Assembly (NCBI RefSeq): GCF_004403515.1
Contig: NZ_SOHH01000020.1
Coordinates: 352-64,351 of the forward strand
Origin: Cryobacterium fucosi
GTDB lineage: Bacteria > Actinomycetota > Actinomycetes > Actinomycetales > Microbacteriaceae
Direction of reading: 5' to 3'
Length of the DNA: 64,000 bases
The translations under genes were made by a program, and so were the position numbers. Shown piece after piece: positions 53,084-62,550 of this stretch (position 1 is the first letter of the stretch; each line of letters opens with the position of its first letter). Below the pieces are notes generated by a model. That model worked only from the letters and a program-made list of their open reading frames with translations, was not told where the DNA came from and made no database searches.

Positions 53084-56010
53084 GGACGTTCCAGAGCTTT
53101 CGCGCCACTTGGATCGCTGATGTAGGCGAAGACACCATTTAGGGCGACCTCCCAATCAGCGTGCCCGGTGGCAATGGTGGCCAACGCATTCTGCGACAGC
53201 TCGCGCCGAAGTTCAGGGTCACGCACCAGCTTGTCCAACTTTGCAACTATGTCGTCAAGGGTTCGCATGGTCAGCAGCGAGTTCTCCTCGTCCGAGAAGA
53301 GCCAGGTGAACCAATCGCTATCGGGGGCGACCATCGGCACTCCACTGCTCATCAGCTCCAGCGGAAGATACGACGGGTGCCGAGATATCTGCATCGTTAG
53401 CCCGATGTCAGTTTCGCGATACAAGCGGCCCGTTGCGCGGTAGTCGAGAAGCCCGAGGTCGATGAAGTCGGCACTATCCGGCAGGTACCGTGCTCCGGCG
53501 GCCACGATGCGCACGCCGTCGCCGTGGATCCGCTTAATTTCGGTGAGCGCGGAGTAGACCAGTTCCCAGCAGTTGCGGAAGTGGTCGCGGGCGTAGGCGA
53601 AGATCGTGACCGGTTCATCGGCGGCCTTCTCCCGGCGACCGCGGGCGTGGTAGATGGATTGGTCGACGGCGGGCGTGAAGTAGGTGGCCTCTCCGCCGTA
53701 CATGCCCGTGTAGATACTGTGCATGCTCACGGTGTTGCAGATCCCGTACAGGCCGAGGCGGTAGCTCTCCTCGGCCATGGCGAAGAGAGTGCTGGCCGGG
53801 TAGAAGCTCGGTTCGTAGTCTTGCATCAGGTAGAACTTCCGCTTGACTCCCGACGACTTCGCGACGTGAATAGCGGTCAACCAGAGAGTCGCAATCGCGG
53901 CGTCCGCCGGTGGTATCGCGGCGATCTGTTCGTCTGTGCCGTCATAGAAGGCGATGTCCGAATCCGCGAGGTCAGGAAATGCCGCGGTCAGCGCTGACGC
54001 CACGAACGCTCGGTTCGGGCCGGCCAACACAACGAATCGATTCTGAACACCATGCTCCCGCTTCAGCTTCGCTGCAAGGCGGAACGCGGTGTTGAGCCCA
54101 CCAAAAAAGGGCATGTCGATGTCCGGGATGAACCAGTTGATGGTCTTGATTTCCAAAGGACCCGAGAATTCCTCGTGGAGCCTGTGCACTGTGGCCACTT
54201 CTTCGGCAGAGATCGACGCTGTCCCGATGAGGGCGGAGGCCTCCTCTGAGATGGAGGAACTCTGCGCATGCTTCATGAAGGATCGTCCAAGAACCTCGAG
54301 TGCGATCTTCACGGGGTTCTCATCTCTCGGGTCCCGGTACCGCGGTACAGAACTCAGGCGAGACACGTTGGGAGATACGTACGGGTCCCCTCCCTGAAGC
54401 CAAGGGTGATAGCGCCAATAGCTAGCGTAGAAGTCCTCCGCCGGCACTGCGGTTCCTCGAGTCAGTGACTCAAAGTGACGAACGGTGTCGAAAGGAACAA
54501 CGACATTGCGGAGTCCGCGAATGATCTGGTCCAGCCCCAACACGACATCGCTGCCGCAGAGAATGAACGCCTCATCCAGGCCGTTGACTTCCTCAAAGTC
54601 AGTACGTCGTATGGCCATGCAGGCACCGGTAACGGCCAAGGTGTTCCGGTACCAGGCGGTTGGGCCGATCAGGGTAGTTGAGTCAGGTTCCAGACCTGCG
54701 AAGAGGTTGTCAGCGAAGCCACCCGGGCCAAGCATCACGCCACCATGTTGGATCAGGCCGTCGGCTTGGCGATGTTGCACGCCGACCGTACCCACACCAT
54801 CGCGGAGCAGTAACCCAACCATTTCCTTGAGCCACAGAGGGTCGACGATCTGTGTGTCGTCGTTTAGCATGACGATGACTTCACCGTTGGTGGACCGAGC
54901 AGCAACGTTGTTGACGCGGGAGTAGTTAAAGGGAGTCTCAGTCCACCATTGCACGGTCAGGTCTATGTCGGCGCTATTGGATACATACCACGCTGAGTTC
55001 TCTGTCGACTCACCACCATTGTCGATGATCCTCACGTTGAACTCCGGGTAGTCCGTTCTGGCAAGGCTAGGGAGAAGCCGTCCAAGATTGGAGCGAGAGT
55101 GACGAGTGGGAATCACAATGGAGACTGATGGCCAGCTCTCAGGCTGGAACCTCACCCGCACAACCTCCCCATGAGGCCCAGTGTCGGCCTGCTCGCCGAA
55201 TCGGGCAAGAACCTCGCGCACCATATCAGCATCATCTTGGTCAACACGTCCGTCTCCTGGCCGCGCCTCGGTCAGGAGAACATGCGAGACGTTGCCAGCA
55301 ACACGCTCGGAGTACCGTCCTGCCAGCAGGAACTCCCACACTCCGCGATCCGAGAAGGGGGTCGTGTCCGACACCACGATGGAAGTGCGCTTGATCGCGA
55401 AGGCCCGGTCGAGATAGTTGGCGCCGAGAAGGACCTCTGGGGACCAAGCTGGGCGAAAGCGCGCATCCTTCCGGCCGAGAGTCCCACGCACGTCAGAATC
55501 GAAGACGATTATCTCGAGTGCCGGGTCAATTCGATGCTGCTTCGAAACGTCGGCCAGAGCGTACGGCGAAAGCTCGGATCCGGCACGCAGGAAGAGAATG
55601 AAATCTTCACCAACGGAATCCAGAACCTCGCCTAATTTAGAACTGCGTGGGACCGGGATAGAGCGCCCGGCGCATCCGATTTGCCGGTTCACACTCTCGG
55701 TGGTCCGCCTAACATCGGCGACGGTGGCCCCCGGCTCGACCTCGACCAGGACTGCGAACGTCGTTAGTGTCTGGCGGGAGGATACAACGTCCGGAACGTG
55801 ATGTACGTTCTTTTTTCGCCAACTTCTGTAGCTCAATTCGGTCTTACGTGCAACGCCTGCTGCTCGCACGAAGTTGGCCTTGGTGTGCTTCAAGAACGTG
55901 ACGCCATCCTTGATGCTGTAGTACGTCGCCGCGGCAAATAGTCGCGGGCCAGAATTAATGGGCAGTGTCTTGCGCACACTGCCAGCGATCATGGATTTCC
56001 AAGGGCTCAT
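53071..56010 (-). CDS. Large WsaF-like two-domain glycosyltransferase (GT2 + GT-B)
   Basis: About 979 residues. After a basic N-terminal region, residues about 300-520 form a GT2 domain (VSIVIPTRHSRSNLGRLLPS, NYSRVNNVAARSTNGEVIVM, LNDDTQIVDPLW). Residues about 640-970 resemble the GT-B rhamnosyltransferase WsaF: INWFIPDIDMPFFGGLNTAF, YLMQDYEPSFYPAST, LELMSSGVPMVAPDSDW. With dTDP-rhamnose genes at the window end, rhamnosyl transfer is likely. ATG 56010 has GGAG ten bases upstream; GTG 56037 is possible. It is divergent from the ABC exporter genes. Confidence 0.88.
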   Translation of the reverse strand: MSPWKSMIAGSVRKTLPINSGPRLFAAATYYSIKDGVTFLKHTKANFVRAAGVARKTELSYRSWRKKNVHHVPDVVSSRQTLTTFAVLVEVEPGATVADVRRTTESVNRQIGCAGRSIPVPRSSKLGEVLDSVGEDFILFLRAGSELSPYALADVSKQHRIDPALEIIVFDSDVRGTLGRKDARFRPAWSPEVLLGANYLDRAFAIKRTSIVVSDTTPFSDRGVWEFLLAGRYSERVAGNVSHVLLTEARPGDGRVDQDDADMVREVLARFGEQADTGPHGEVVRVRFQPESWPSVSIVIPTRHSRSNLGRLLPSLARTDYPEFNVRIIDNGGESTENSAWYVSNSADIDLTVQWWTETPFNYSRVNNVAARSTNGEVIVMLNDDTQIVDPLWLKEMVGLLLRDGVGTVGVQHRQADGLIQHGGVMLGPGGFADNLFAGLEPDSTTLIGPTAWYRNTLAVTGACMAIRRTDFEEVNGLDEAFILCGSDVVLGLDQIIRGLRNVVVPFDTVRHFESLTRGTAVPAEDFYASYWRYHPWLQGGDPYVSPNVSRLSSVPRYRDPRDENPVKIALEVLGRSFMKHAQSSSISEEASALIGTASISAEEVATVHRLHEEFSGPLEIKTINWFIPDIDMPFFGGLNTAFRLAAKLKREHGVQNRFVVLAGPNRAFVASALTAAFPDLADSDIAFYDGTDEQIAAIPPADAAIATLWLTAIHVAKSSGVKRKFYLMQDYEPSFYPASTLFAMAEESYRLGLYGICNTVSMHSIYTGMYGGEATYFTPAVDQSIYHARGRREKAADEPVTIFAYARDHFRNCWELVYSALTEIKRIHGDGVRIVAAGARYLPDSADFIDLGLLDYRATGRLYRETDIGLTMQISRHPSYLPLELMSSGVPMVAPDSDWFTWLFSDEENSLLTMRTLDDIVAKLDKLVRDPELRRELSQNALATIATGHADWEVALNGVFAYISDPSGAKALERPATV

Positions 56011-56232
56011 ACAGTCATGTCTCCATGCCGGTGACACTCAGTGCACCAGCGGTTGATAGTCCCACCGACAGGCAATTCGCCGCAGCAATGGGACTAGCCT
56101 ATCCGAGCCGTCGCTCGGGGAGTCGATACCGGCCGGGGCGACAGCCCAACGAGGTCCACCCAAGGTCAGTGCTGTATTCTCTCATTCGGCAGCTTGTCAT
56201 CCGCCGCCTCACCCACATCACTGGAGTACAAC

Positions 56233-57144
56233 ATGGCCGGCCCACACGCGCGCTCAGCGGAGCGCAAATCACGGCTAGAAGAAATGCCCTGGTTAGACGT
56301 CAATTCTCGACGAGGCCTCATCGGTGGCACCATTTCGTCCATACGTGACGTGTGGTCTCATCGCGAATTGCTCGGAATGCTGACACGGCGCGAGCTCAAG
56401 GCCCGCTACAAGGACAGCGCCCTCGGCTTCCTGTGGAGCCTCGCCCGCCCACTCACCCAGCTTCTGATCTACTACGTAGTCGTCGGCAAGTTCTTGGGTG
56501 CAGCGCGCTCGATTGATAACTTCGCAATCTACATTTTCGCCGGGCTGACGATCTACACGCTGTTCAGCGAAATCGTCGCCACCGGTACGGGTTCCATTCT
56601 CGCCAACGCAGGTCTGGTGAAGAAGGTCTATCTGCCGCGGGAAATTTTCCCGCTCGCCACGATTGGCTCCTCGCTCTTCAACTTCCTGATCCAGCTCGTC
56701 ATCCTGATCGTCGTCTCGATCCCCGCTGGCACTCTGTCCTTCAGCGCTCAGCTCCTGTACGGCGTTGGGGCTTTGGCGCTCACCCTGCTCTATGCGGGGG
56801 CACTCGCCATCATCCTGTCGGCCTTCAACGTCTATCTACGCGACGTGGCGTATCTCGTCGAGGTCGTTCTACTTCTGCTTATGTGGGCCTCCCCCATCGT
56901 CTATTCCTGGGAATTCGTCAAAGCGGCCATCCCCGCCTGGGCGCTGGAGATCTACATCAACAATCCCGTAACCTTGGCCGTTCTCGGCTTCCAGGAAGCG
57001 TTCTGGACTGAATCAAGCGGGGGCCAGTCGCCGGACTTTCTGGCACTCCGGATGCTCATCGCCGGCGTACTCGGCCTAGTTTTCCTCATTGCCGCGCAGC
57101 GCGTTTTCAGCAAGCTGCAGGGCAACTTCGCGCAGGAGCTGTAA
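56233..57144 (+). CDS. wzm: ABC-2 type polysaccharide exporter permease (Wzm-like)
   Basis: A 303-residue inner-membrane protein with six helices. It starts with an amphipathic interface segment (LLGMLTRRELKARYKDSALG) followed by FLWSLARPLTQLLIYYVVVG, the signature of polysaccharide/teichoic-acid ABC-2 permeases (Wzm, TagG, RfbA). GGAG lies 6-7 nt before ATG 56233; an earlier in-frame start at 56194 is less likely. It partners with the ATPase gene whose ATG overlaps its stop (TAATG). It exports a completed lipid-linked polymer. Confidence 0.94.
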   Translation: MAGPHARSAERKSRLEEMPWLDVNSRRGLIGGTISSIRDVWSHRELLGMLTRRELKARYKDSALGFLWSLARPLTQLLIYYVVVGKFLGAARSIDNFAIYIFAGLTIYTLFSEIVATGTGSILANAGLVKKVYLPREIFPLATIGSSLFNFLIQLVILIVVSIPAGTLSFSAQLLYGVGALALTLLYAGALAIILSAFNVYLRDVAYLVEVVLLLLMWASPIVYSWEFVKAAIPAWALEIYINNPVTLAVLGFQEAFWTESSGGQSPDFLALRMLIAGVLGLVFLIAAQRVFSKLQGNFAQEL

Positions 57145-58373
57145 TGACCACGACAATAACGACTTCGAGTGAAGTACCCATCGTTCGGGTGAATGACGTT
57201 TCCAAGCGATTCATCATTCGAAAGGACAACAGCGTCAAAGAGCGGCTGCTAAACTTCGGCCACGCCAACAGGTTCAAAGAGGATTTCTTCGCCCTGAAGC
57301 ACATCGACCTGCAGATTGATGCCGGCACGACAATCGGGCTAATCGGTCCGAATGGTTCGGGCAAGAGCACGCTGCTCAAAGCCATTGGCGGAATCATCCA
57401 GCCAACGACGGGAAGCGTGCAGCGTCGTGGACAGATGGCGGCGTTACTGGAGTTGGGCGCTGGGTTCCACCCCGACCTAACCGGCCGCGAGAACGTCTAC
57501 CTGAACGCGTCCGTCATGGGCCTCTCCCGGGTTCAGACCGAGAGCCATTTCGAAGAGATTTTGGAGTTCTCCGGGATCGGCGAGTTCATCGACACGCAAG
57601 TCAAGTTCTACTCAAGCGGCATGTACGTGCGTCTTGCCTTCGCTGTGGCCGTGCATGTGGACCCGGACCTACTTCTGGTCGATGAGGTTCTCGCGGTCGG
57701 TGACGAGGCATTCCAAAAGAAGTGTCTGGACAAAATCCGTGCGTTCCAGGACGAGGGACGAACCATTGTGCTCGTCAGTCACACACTGAGCCAAATCACG
57801 AGCATGTGTAGCCGGGCGATCGTTCTGGCCAGGGGAAGCGTGGTCTTCGACGGCGATCCCTACGATGCCGTGTCGATTCTACGCTCCGGCTTCGCTACCA
57901 CGATTGAGGCGGACGCGCACAAGGACGATCGACTCAGAGCCGCCCTCGCCAACGTTGAACTCGGCCGAATCAAAGGCGTTCGGGTGATGAATGGGCAAGG
58001 GCTGTCCCCGAAGTCGTTCGATACCGGCGATGACATCGCGATTGAGGTCGACGTGGAAGTACCCAAGAGACTCGAGGCTTGGAGTGTGGGACTGCATATC
58101 AACAACCCCCTCGGCCAGCTGGTAACGGGCGCAACTTCGACGAGTCTGGATGTAGGCCTTGGCGCGCTACAGGGTCCCGCAGTCGCACGATTCTTGCTGC
58201 CAAAGGCACCGTTCGGATCCGGCGAGTACGGTGTGACAGTGGCCCTAATGGGCTCTCACGGGCAGGAAATTGCCCGGGCGGCAGACGCGGCGACCTTCAG
58301 CGTCAGCAACCATGGCGGCACATGGGGCCCCTTGCGAACAGCTATGACCTTCGAATCCAGGGTCGGCGCTTAG
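57144..58373 (+). CDS. wzt: ABC exporter ATPase with C-terminal carbohydrate-binding domain (Wzt-like)
   Basis: A 409-residue protein. The ATPase domain (1-250) has Walker A GPNGSGKST at 68-76, signature YSSGM at 156-160, Walker B LLLVD with E181, and the H-loop in IVLVSHTLSQ. Residues about 265-409 form a beta-rich domain of the kind that lets Wzt recognise the modified non-reducing end of the polymer before export. That implies a capped O-polysaccharide-type glycan. It is translationally coupled to wzm; the wbbL-type gene starts 11 bases later. Confidence 0.95.
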   Translation: MTTTITTSSEVPIVRVNDVSKRFIIRKDNSVKERLLNFGHANRFKEDFFALKHIDLQIDAGTTIGLIGPNGSGKSTLLKAIGGIIQPTTGSVQRRGQMAALLELGAGFHPDLTGRENVYLNASVMGLSRVQTESHFEEILEFSGIGEFIDTQVKFYSSGMYVRLAFAVAVHVDPDLLLVDEVLAVGDEAFQKKCLDKIRAFQDEGRTIVLVSHTLSQITSMCSRAIVLARGSVVFDGDPYDAVSILRSGFATTIEADAHKDDRLRAALANVELGRIKGVRVMNGQGLSPKSFDTGDDIAIEVDVEVPKRLEAWSVGLHINNPLGQLVTGATSTSLDVGLGALQGPAVARFLLPKAPFGSGEYGVTVALMGSHGQEIARAADAATFSVSNHGGTWGPLRTAMTFESRVGA

Positions 58374-58384
58374 ATCCAGCGCTG

Positions 58385-59278
58385 ATGAGATCCGGGACCC
58401 CTGAAACAGAAACTAGCTCTACCTCCACGCGCCTGGCCGCGATCTCCGTGAGCTACGGCTCCGAATCGGTTCTCGAACCCTTTTTCGAATCGCTTCGAAA
58501 AGCAACGAATTGCGTTCCCGTTATCCTGCTTGCTGACAACAAGGTGACTCCCGGATCTCGGGTCGAGGCAATTGCCCTAGAGTACGGTGCCCAATACCTA
58601 CCGATGTCGTCGAACCGCGGCTACGGAGGTGCGATCAACGCCGCCGCGAAGATTCTCCCCGCGGAGGTCGAGTGGATTCTGATCACTAATCCGGATGTCA
58701 CATTCGAGGCGGGCGCAGTCGACACGCTAATGGCTCGGGGAGATTCCGATCCCCGAATTGGAGCTCTCGGCCCCAGAATCCTGACCGCGACGGGCGACGT
58801 CTATCCGTCCGCCCGAGCGATTCCCTCACTACGCAACGGAATTGGACACGCACTACTTGCCGGGGTTTGGGCAGCGAATCCGTGGAGCGCTGCATACCGC
58901 AATGCCAGCAACCCGACGCGGCGCGTTGGCTGGCTCTCTGGCGCGTGCCTGCTCGTCCGTCGAACCGTTTTCGATAAGGTCGGCGGCTTCGATGCAGAGT
59001 TCTTCATGTATTTCGAAGATGTTGACCTAGGGTACCGGCTGAGCAGGCTGGGGTTTGCCAATGTCTACGAACCGGCTGCTGTCGTCACCCACACGGGAGC
59101 CCATTCAACCGCGACGGACGCAGCCGACATGTTGACGGCGCATCACGAGAGTGCGAAGCGTTTTCTTTCCAAGAAGTACTCAGGTGCGCTTCTCTGGCCG
59201 GTAAGAACCGCGCTGTCGGCCGGGCTGAATCTCCGCTCATGGATGCTGGACCGGAAAAACAGAGCCAACCGACAGTAG
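58385..59278 (+). CDS. wbbL: WbbL-type rhamnosyltransferase (GT2)
   Basis: A 297-residue GT-A protein that closely follows mycobacterial WbbL, the transferase adding L-rhamnose to GlcNAc-PP-polyprenyl: ISVSYGSESVLEPFFESLRK, VILLADNKVTPGSRVEAIA, MSSNRGYGGAINAAAK, ITNPDVTFEAGAVDTLM, VYPSARAIPSLRNGIGHALL, and RVGWLSGACLLVRRTVFDKV followed by FMYFEDVDLGYRLSR. It should therefore begin a GlcNAc-Rha linker on the polymer exported by the neighbouring ABC system. A longer upstream frame overlaps wzt and is rejected. Confidence 0.9.
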   Translation: MRSGTPETETSSTSTRLAAISVSYGSESVLEPFFESLRKATNCVPVILLADNKVTPGSRVEAIALEYGAQYLPMSSNRGYGGAINAAAKILPAEVEWILITNPDVTFEAGAVDTLMARGDSDPRIGALGPRILTATGDVYPSARAIPSLRNGIGHALLAGVWAANPWSAAYRNASNPTRRVGWLSGACLLVRRTVFDKVGGFDAEFFMYFEDVDLGYRLSRLGFANVYEPAAVVTHTGAHSTATDAADMLTAHHESAKRFLSKKYSGALLWPVRTALSAGLNLRSWMLDRKNRANRQ

Positions 59279-59427
59279 AGCTTGGCACACCTGTGCTTTT
59301 CACGAGGCGAAGACTGACCTCACCAAGTTTCGTTGCCAGATCGAACAGGGTATGGGTGGCCATTGACGTTCTTGGCCTACGGGCGGTTCGCATTGGCGCC
59401 TTCTATCTGAGGCACTTCGATCAGTCC

Positions 59428-59736
59428 TCATTGACTCGGGCGGGTTCGCAACGAACGAGTGAGCATCCTGACGAGGGCAACCATGATTCTCAGCGGTCCA
59501 GTCACGCGCCAAGAACAGCTCGCCCGCATTTCCTCGACCAGGCCCAGGAGACTTTCATTTGCGTATCGCAGCTCGCTCATCGTGACCTGCTCGTCTTTGA
59601 GCCGTGTAGTCAGAACCATAATCTCCGTGGTCTGCTCGCGATTTCGTGCGTCATTGAAGTGGACTGCTTCAAACGTCAAGAGCCGTTGACGGTCCAATTG
59701 ATGCTGCAGAAGCTCAGCGACATCGATCTGGGTCAT
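59428..59736 (-). CDS. Small coiled-coil protein with SWRVTGPLR motif
   Basis: A 102-residue protein, helical throughout, with heptad-like spacing from about 10 to 75 and the C-terminal motif SCSWRVTGPLRIMVALVRML. The same type of ending (STSWRLTRPLRFLRD) occurs on the methyltransferase at 62551. Such tails are widespread in glycan loci and may tether or dimerise partner enzymes, but the function is unproven. Its ATG overlaps the TGA of the pyruvyltransferase gene, which supports it as a real gene. The 149-bp gap 59279-59427 before wbbL shows no terminator. Confidence 0.75.
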   Translation of the reverse strand: MTQIDVAELLQHQLDRQRLLTFEAVHFNDARNREQTTEIMVLTTRLKDEQVTMSELRYANESLLGLVEEMRASCSWRVTGPLRIMVALVRMLTRSLRTRPSQ

Positions 59737-60938
59737 AGAAAGTCCCTCACCAGGGATTGAGTCGCCTGGTTGGCGCCATGGCTAAGGGCTTTGGACGCCT
59801 CCACGCTGCTGCCACTCTGCGCGGTCGAAATCGCGTCCGCAACTCCATCGACGAGTGCGTCAAACGGGACGTTGGTCGGAAAGCCAGCATCCCAAGACGC
59901 GGCGTAGTTCGCGACCTTAGCGTTCTGAAGGCTTACCCTCGGCAGACCAAAGGAGTCAGCAATGATGCGGCCGTGCAATGACGATCCGATCCACAGCCTG
60001 GAGCCCGCGACGACGGCCGCCAATTGCATTGGCCTCCGTGTCGTGATGCGCATCGGAGTGATCGCAGGTGCAATCGCCTTGAGCAATGCCTCGATTCCAT
60101 CATATTGGTCGGCGCGGTCGTGATGTCGTGCCGTCCCCGCAAGGAAGAGCGCTGGTCTCCACTTCGTCGCAACCGCGACCAGGGCAATCGCGCGCGCGAT
60201 CGTTTCTTCGCCGACCCGCGCGATCAGCTCCGCACTGGCCTGGAACACGAAATAGGGCTCAGAAATTCGAGTGGAATCTGCCAGATCCGGGTGCAGAAGG
60301 CTAATCGCATGCACCATATCCGGGGACAACGTGGGCGTCAGATCCATTGCAGTCACAATCTCGTGCGAAGTCCTGTCGCGGGTTACGATCGCAGCCGCAC
60401 TTCGGATGACTGATCTCGCCTCAACAGCGCTTGAACTCCCTGCTTCCGAGACGAGGTTCCCCAAGCCGACCGAATTCAGCACGAGGGGTGTGGACACATT
60501 GAGTGGAAACCCCTCCAGAATTGGTAGGTACGCTGGCGACCTCGCAGGGGCTCCTGTCAGATATCGAGCAATATGGTCCCGCCCCTCGGCACCAGAATGT
60601 CCATAGATATCCCACGCCACGTCGTCGAGGGACATCGCGAGAGCGCCCTCGACATCCACGCCTCCAACTTCCCCGCCGACGACCCAAACCAAATCCCAGG
60701 ATCTGGCCGACAGGAGGTCGTTATGCGGGTGCACGCGAGCGCCGAGGAGGGACGTCATGTCCGCTCCGATCACAGAGCCTGCTGCGACTTCGTGGGCACG
60801 GAGGTAGTCCATGGTGAGCTGATAGAATAACAAATCACCGAAGTTGTCGCGCTCGTAGGCGCCGATTAGAAGGACACTGGCTTTCGGGGTGGAACTGAAC
60901 AAGGGGCTGAATGATCCTTTCGATCCAAGATCCCCCAA
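59733..60938 (-). CDS. Polysaccharide pyruvyltransferase family protein
   Basis: A 401-residue GT-B-like enzyme of PF04230, which attaches pyruvate ketals from phosphoenolpyruvate to sugar residues. It shows SVLLIGAYERDNFGDLLFY, VWVVGGEVGGVDVEG, IVTRDRTSHEIV, YFVFQASAEL, and the diagnostic SRLWIGSSLHGRIIADSFGL. Pyruvylation would give the polymer negative charge and could serve as an anchor for S-layer-type proteins. It is coupled by ATGA to the coiled-coil gene downstream. Confidence 0.92.
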   Translation of the reverse strand: MGDLGSKGSFSPLFSSTPKASVLLIGAYERDNFGDLLFYQLTMDYLRAHEVAAGSVIGADMTSLLGARVHPHNDLLSARSWDLVWVVGGEVGGVDVEGALAMSLDDVAWDIYGHSGAEGRDHIARYLTGAPARSPAYLPILEGFPLNVSTPLVLNSVGLGNLVSEAGSSSAVEARSVIRSAAAIVTRDRTSHEIVTAMDLTPTLSPDMVHAISLLHPDLADSTRISEPYFVFQASAELIARVGEETIARAIALVAVATKWRPALFLAGTARHHDRADQYDGIEALLKAIAPAITPMRITTRRPMQLAAVVAGSRLWIGSSLHGRIIADSFGLPRVSLQNAKVANYAASWDAGFPTNVPFDALVDGVADAISTAQSGSSVEASKALSHGANQATQSLVRDFL

Positions 60939-61031
60939 ACGGTGTGTCCAGCGTAGTTGCTAGAACACATAGTCAGTGACGAATGCTCACGGCGGCCGTG
61001 ACATCTTCCCCGACGGACACCACAGCCTCCC

Positions 61032-61895
61032 TCAGGAGGCGACCAATGCTGCCAGGTACTTGCCATATCCACTCTTCTGCAAGGGCGCAGCGAGAACGGC
61101 GAGCTGCTTGGTGTCGATCCACCCTGCCCGCCAGGCGATCTCCTCGATGCAGCCGACCTTGAAGCCCTGACGGTCCTCGATCACGCGCACATACTCAGAG
61201 GCCTGCATCATTGACTTGAAAGTTCCGGTGTCTAGCCAGGCGGTGCCCCGATCGAGCACCTGCACCTGCAACTTGCCGGCTTCGAGATAGCGCTCGTTCA
61301 CAGTGCTGATCTCCAACTCTCCACGAGCGCTCGGCTCGATGGACTTGGCAATCTCAATCACGGAATTGTCGTAGAAGTACAGGCCGGGAACGGCGTAATT
61401 GCTCTTGGGCTTCGCCGGCTTCTCCTCGATCGAGATGGCGGTTCCGTTGTCGTCGAATTCGACGACACCGTAGGCCGTGGGATTGCTGACGTGGTAAGCG
61501 AAGATACGCGCTCCCTCGATCGAGTTGTTGCCACGGAGGGCCGAACCGAGGCCGGCGCCATGGAAGATGTTGTCGCCGAGCACGAGGGCGACGCTGTCGT
61601 CACCGATGAATTCCTCGCCGATGATGAACGCCTGGGCGAGACCGTCCGGCGACGGCTGCACCGCATACTCAATCCGGATTCCAATGTCGGATCCGTCGCC
61701 GAGAAGCGCCCGGAATTGGTCATTGTATTCGGGGGTCGTAATGATGAGAACCTCATTGATGCCGGCCATCATGAGAGTCGAGAGAGGGTAGTAAATCATC
61801 GGCTTGTCGTAGATCGGCATCAGCTGCTTGGAGATGCCCTTGGTGATCGGCCAGAGGCGCGTGCCCGAGCCGCCGGCGAGGATGATTCCGCGCAT
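61032..61895 (-). CDS. rmlA: Glucose-1-phosphate thymidylyltransferase
   Basis: A 287-residue nucleotidyltransferase making dTDP-glucose, the first step of dTDP-L-rhamnose synthesis. It has [70 protein letters not shown] and [17 protein letters not shown], all standard for RmlA. ATG 61895 lies three bases after the rmlC stop, so they are co-transcribed. A GCCTCC/GGAGGC hairpin overlaps its stop codon. Confidence 0.97.
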   Translation of the reverse strand: MRGIILAGGSGTRLWPITKGISKQLMPIYDKPMIYYPLSTLMMAGINEVLIITTPEYNDQFRALLGDGSDIGIRIEYAVQPSPDGLAQAFIIGEEFIGDDSVALVLGDNIFHGAGLGSALRGNNSIEGARIFAYHVSNPTAYGVVEFDDNGTAISIEEKPAKPKSNYAVPGLYFYDNSVIEIAKSIEPSARGELEISTVNERYLEAGKLQVQVLDRGTAWLDTGTFKSMMQASEYVRVIEDRQGFKVGCIEEIAWRAGWIDTKQLAVLAAPLQKSGYGKYLAALVAS

Positions 61896-61897
61896 TC

Positions 61898-62506
61898 TTA
61901 CTTCCTGCCGTTCAGTGTGTCGTAGAAGGCGCGGGCGGCCTCCCAGGTCGGGAGCAGTCCGCTCGCGGCGGCCTCGGCGAGCCCGGGGGCATCCGTGTCC
62001 TTCGGGGACAACAGCAACTCGCCGGCCTCGGGAGGGAAGACGAGACCGATTTGAGTATCGAGCGGGTTGATGCCGTGCTCCCGCCCCGGGTTGAACGGTG
62101 CCGTGACGAGGTAGCTGACCGTAGCGTTGTCGGTGAGAGCCACGAAGCAGTGCCCTAAACCTTCGGCGATATACACGGCACGTCGATCGTTGTCGTCGAG
62201 CAGCACGCTGTCCCACTGGCCAAACGTCGGCGACCCGACGCGAATGTCGATGATGTAGTCGAGCACCGCGCCGTGCGTGGCGGTAACATATTTGGCCTGG
62301 CTCGGCGGGATGTCTGCGAAGTGGATGCCTCGCACGGAGCCGCGCTTGGAGACCGACGTGTTCGCCTGCGCGATCTCCAGCCTGTGCCCGATCTTCTCTT
62401 CAAGACGGTCGAAGCGGTACCACTCGAGGAAAACTCCCCGGTCGTCACCGAACTGCTTCGGAGTGATCTCATAGGAATCGGGGATGGAGAGTTCGCGAAT
62501 CTTCAC
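61898..62506 (-). CDS. rmlC: dTDP-4-dehydrorhamnose 3,5-epimerase
   Basis: A protein of about 202 residues with the RmlC cupin fold: [40 protein letters not shown] (catalytic His and Arg), [33 protein letters not shown]. It catalyses the third step of dTDP-rhamnose synthesis. The start is GTG 62506; an in-frame ATG at 62524 is possible. It is followed directly by rmlA. The reductase rmlD is not in the window and would be expected beyond rmlB. Confidence 0.95.
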   Translation of the reverse strand: MKIRELSIPDSYEITPKQFGDDRGVFLEWYRFDRLEEKIGHRLEIAQANTSVSKRGSVRGIHFADIPPSQAKYVTATHGAVLDYIIDIRVGSPTFGQWDSVLLDDNDRRAVYIAEGLGHCFVALTDNATVSYLVTAPFNPGREHGINPLDTQIGLVFPPEAGELLLSPKDTDAPGLAEAAASGLLPTWEAARAFYDTLNGRK

Positions 62507-62550
62507 GTTTGGCAGTCTACCCAAAGGGCTCAGACGAATCGCAAAGCGCG

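Noticed and set aside
61022-61040. Intrinsic terminator after rmlA
   Set aside because: The GCCTCC/GGAGGC hairpin overlaps the stop codon and has no T-tract on the coding strand.
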